Below the pieces are notes generated by a model. The model was not told where the DNA came from, did no database searches, and saw nothing but the letters and a program-made list of their open reading frames with translations. 64,000 bases of DNA from Haemonchus contortus (Eukaryota; Nematoda; Chromadorea; Rhabditida; Trichostrongylidae): the NCBI GenBank assembly GCA_000469685.2, contig LS997562.1, positions 41,306,345 through 41,370,344 on the forward strand, in the 5' to 3' direction. Below, in pieces: positions 61,146 to 64,000 of the stretch (positions are counted from its first letter, which is position 1; every line of letters starts with the position of its first letter). Made by a program: the position numbers and the translations under genes.

Positions 61146-62785
61146 GTTCTCGAAGGAGAGTCAATCAGTTAAAATCTGTCGTCCGTTTTTATGAAAAATG
61201 TGTCGATGTGTCGACTGCAAAAAATGGTACCGAAGAACCTTTGTAACAACTGAATGGTTGGGGTCACGAAGGCTGGTAGATAACATTCAAGGAGTTCATC
61301 CTGAAGGGACTTACAGAACCTCTGGTTGAGTTCTGTGTATGAACATTTTGAATTGGAACTTCGATCGTTGGTTCGTTAGTGCGAAATTCCAGAGATTGCT
61401 AATCTGATTAGGCACACGAATATCCGAGCCTTACATCTGCAGAACCACGCTGGAAAGGTGATGGCAAAGAAAATGGTGTGGCCATAAAGGTGGTAGCACT
61501 GGCTGTCGACAGCATCGACGATCGAATTCGGGAGAGGAGATTGGAAGGTATACCCGGAAGAGTGATACTAGACATTGAGACGGATCAAAGACCGACTGCT
61601 TCGACATTAAAAAGGAGGGAATGCATCCAAACCTTGACCATGCCAACAGGTCTTCACTGCCAAAGGAATTTACCTCACAGTAGCGGATACTCAGAACGGT
61701 TCCATTGACAGTGAGGAAGGGGTTCAGAAAGGGTTTGCACTGTCTAAAAGCTGACGTTACGAATTGACATTAGAAGAACAAATGTGGAGATAGTGCCTTT
61801 TGAAGAACTGCGTACACCATGCAGGTCTTTTCATTCAAAGTAAATAGCCGCTTTTCAAGAAAGCAAGAATAGCAATGGTGCTGAACTCGGTTATGGACGT
61901 CTCACCAAGCGAAAAACGAATCAAAACACAAGGTGTTGGAATCTGGTTTGCAGGTTCAAAAGTAATAGCAAAGTAAACTTGAAGCAAGTGGAGGTTACCC
62001 TGCAAGGGAAACGTTGGGCTAAACTCGAGGTGGATTTGATGTGACAGGACAGTGGAGCTCTAGAAGGAAGAGCAGGATCAGCAGTTGAGTCATGGCTGAT
62101 CCTAGAACCGCTTATTGCACTGCGGGTCCTGGCGAGGATGGACGCTAGAGAAGAGCAAGGAGTGGAGAGTATCAGAAGGATGCTCGCTAACGCAATGTGG
62201 GCCGGTTACCCCGATTGCAGGGAGCAGCAAAGAAGAAGGTTAGTAGGAGCCTTGACGAGAACGGAAGCAGCAATCTTATCGAAGCCGGTGATCTGCATAG
62301 CAAAAAGGAACGGAAGGAAGCGCTAAGGCCAATGCAGAGGAGAAAGACAAAAGCTCGGAAGGGCGAGAGAAGCTTCTTGACAGCCCATGATCTAGCGGTC
62401 TACAACACCTTTTCGAGAAAAGGAAGAGTCAGAAGGCGACTAAAGATTTGCAGAGAGTTGAACGAAAATCGATCATGTACCCCGAGGAGATTGTTCTTGA
62501 GACCGTTGAAGATATCAAGGGCGTTGAATCGGCTCTGCTGCAAAGGCCTCTGTTGGTGGACGTCTTTGAGCTCACCAAGGAATCAAGAGTAGGAATGGAG
62601 CAGGTGTCAAGAGCCGCGCCAAGCTGGGAAGGAGCCCGAACGATGAGTACTGAGGGTACAGTGTGCATTAGAAGCCTACTGGAGAACAGTTGAGGATTCA
62701 TAGGAGACAAGGCGGCATGTTTATGGACGAATGAATTCCAACGGTTTGCAAAGCGAAGAAAAGAGAGTCAGGCGCTGTAAAAGCA
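61146..62785. other. Unassigned stretch after head repeat copy 2
   Basis: Several purine-leaning open frames on plus (61478-61708, 62138-62326, 62197-62592) overlap in different phases. No domain recognised. Position relative to the head repeat suggests they are the decayed interior of a repeat element. Confidence 0.4.
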
Positions 62786-63060
62786 AGGAACTAGCCCGAA
62801 TGGTGCTTATTAAGGCATGGAAGGCGAGCATGAGGTCACAAGTCCATCTCACTTCTGAACACTGTGACTGCTAGAGGAGGACTCTTAGATGCGTGCGAGG
62901 CTACACCGTCATTCTAAACTCCAAGCAAAAGACGTACAAAGTGGTTTGTTTCAGCAACCTGGGGTGAGATCAGCCGCGTGTATCCCACATATATGGGAAC
63001 AACAGAAGGAACTAGCCTAGATGGTGTGCTTATCAAGGCATGGAAGCGATCATGAGGTTA
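62786..63060 (+). repeat. Direct repeat pair, period 220
   Basis: AAGGAACTAGCCCGAATGG through GAGCATGAGGT at 62786-62838 recurs at 63006-63060 with a few changes (GAACTAGCCTAGATGGTGTG). This is a diverged tandem duplication inside the second repeat block. Confidence 0.75.
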
Positions 63061-63358
63061 GCCTACATGAGTGGCAGGCCTACTCAGAGCTGAAGGTGTT
63101 CTTCCCGATTTGAGAGAAACAGTTTAGTTTTATGCGCTATTGTGCTACAATTCATGTAGTCTTTATAGCCAAATAAGTACGCAGAAAAGTCATGAAGAGC
63201 CCCTGCCTTGCCAAATGCATAGAAACAGAGAAGACCTTCGACAACTCGCTTCCTCGATCGGGGCGAAAATTGACATGAACAGCCGGTACATGAATGAGCG
63301 TCACTATAGTCAGCGGAAATGAGCAGAAGATGAAGAGCCTCTATTCTGCCACCATACT

Positions 63359-63833
63359 GAGAAGATTTGAAGAAACAGGGAAGAGAGATGGGAGAGGAGA
63401 AAGGAGGAAGATGGTCGAAGAAGAAGAAAGAATGGGAAGAAGAACAGCGAAGAGGCTGAAGGAAAATGATTAATGAAGAGGAAAGAGGAAAGCAGTAGAA
63501 TAAAGAAAGAACAAGGTACAAGGAACAAAGCAGAAATCAAGAATTAAGATAAAGAGAATGGAATAAACTTAAGGGAAACGGAAGAAAATGAAAAAGGAAT
63601 AAGAGAGATGCAGAACATGGGAAAGGAAAAAGGAATGAAAACAAACAAGAAGAAAGGAAAAAGAGAAGAAGAAAAGAAATATGAAGGAAAAGAAGAACAA
63701 CTAGGAAAGAGGAGTGAAGATGAAGGAGGGAAGATGAAGGTGGGAGAAAATGGGTTACAAAGGAAGAAGAAGGAGGAAAATAAAAAAAGAGAAATAAGGA
63801 AGAAGAAAAGAAGAAAGAAGAAGCAAGGAGGAA
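63359..63833 (+). repeat. Purine-only (GA-rich) tract 2
   Basis: Second tract of the same type and strand bias. It starts about 2.4 kb after head repeat copy 2, which parallels the spacing of tract 1 to head repeat copy 1. It has no coding value. Confidence 0.93.
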
Positions 63834-64000
63834 TCCTTGCTATATATAATCCACAAGTTTGGTGTGTCTGTTTGTATGTATGTACAGTAGCGCTCAAAAG
63901 TCTTCGGTGAAATGCTTTGACGCTTTCTCGTTCATAACTTTGTTTCTTAGTAGACCGGATGGCATGAAATTTGGATATTTCTAACTAGTGCATATTTCAT

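Noticed and set aside
63544..63910. 117- and 100-codon open frames in the second purine tract
   Set aside because: Same composition artefact as in the first tract.

Overview
This is a eukaryotic nuclear window. It most likely comes from a nematode, and clade V / strongylid-like is my best guess. The support is three spliced genes with small exons (18 to 307 nt), long introns filled with repeats, a metallocarboxypeptidase ending in a ShKT (SXC) six-cysteine domain, and a cuticlin-like ZP-domain protein. The species assignment is inference. No bacterial operon, rRNA, CRISPR array or true tRNA gene was seen. Most open frames in the window are noise in AT-rich intron or repeat DNA.

Layout. (1) Positions 3435-24235, minus strand: a secreted M14A zinc carboxypeptidase. 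Eleven exons are phase-consistent from the propeptide to the stop codon, with a signal-peptide exon at 24174-24235. The exon or exons coding for the first part of the propeptide are unresolved. The introns contain two SINE-like copies and the start of an AT pentanucleotide satellite region. (2) 24236-32268: intergenic DNA with two head-on copies of an inverted-repeat transposon family (29968-30900). (3) 32269-40789, minus strand: a complete seven-exon gene for a 368-residue ZP-domain protein with signal peptide, basic cleavage site and C-terminal membrane segment. (4) 40790-52550: intergenic DNA with a perfect 130-bp palindrome, SINE-like copies, a small MITE and a 662-bp inverted-repeat transposon. 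(5) About 52551-53829, plus strand: four 3' exons of a small cysteine-rich single-pass membrane protein that I do not recognise. (6) 53830-64000: repeats only. These are another inverted-repeat transposon, a decayed RTE-type LINE, two hairpins with pre-miRNA-like geometry, and two long purine-only tracts, each about 2.4 kb downstream of a shared head repeat.

The carboxypeptidase and the ZP protein lie on the same strand and are both secretory. In nematodes both families include proteins of cuticle or extracellular matrix, so a shared extracellular role is plausible but unproven. Exon models were built by hand from GT/AG sites, reading phase and family resemblance. No search was run.
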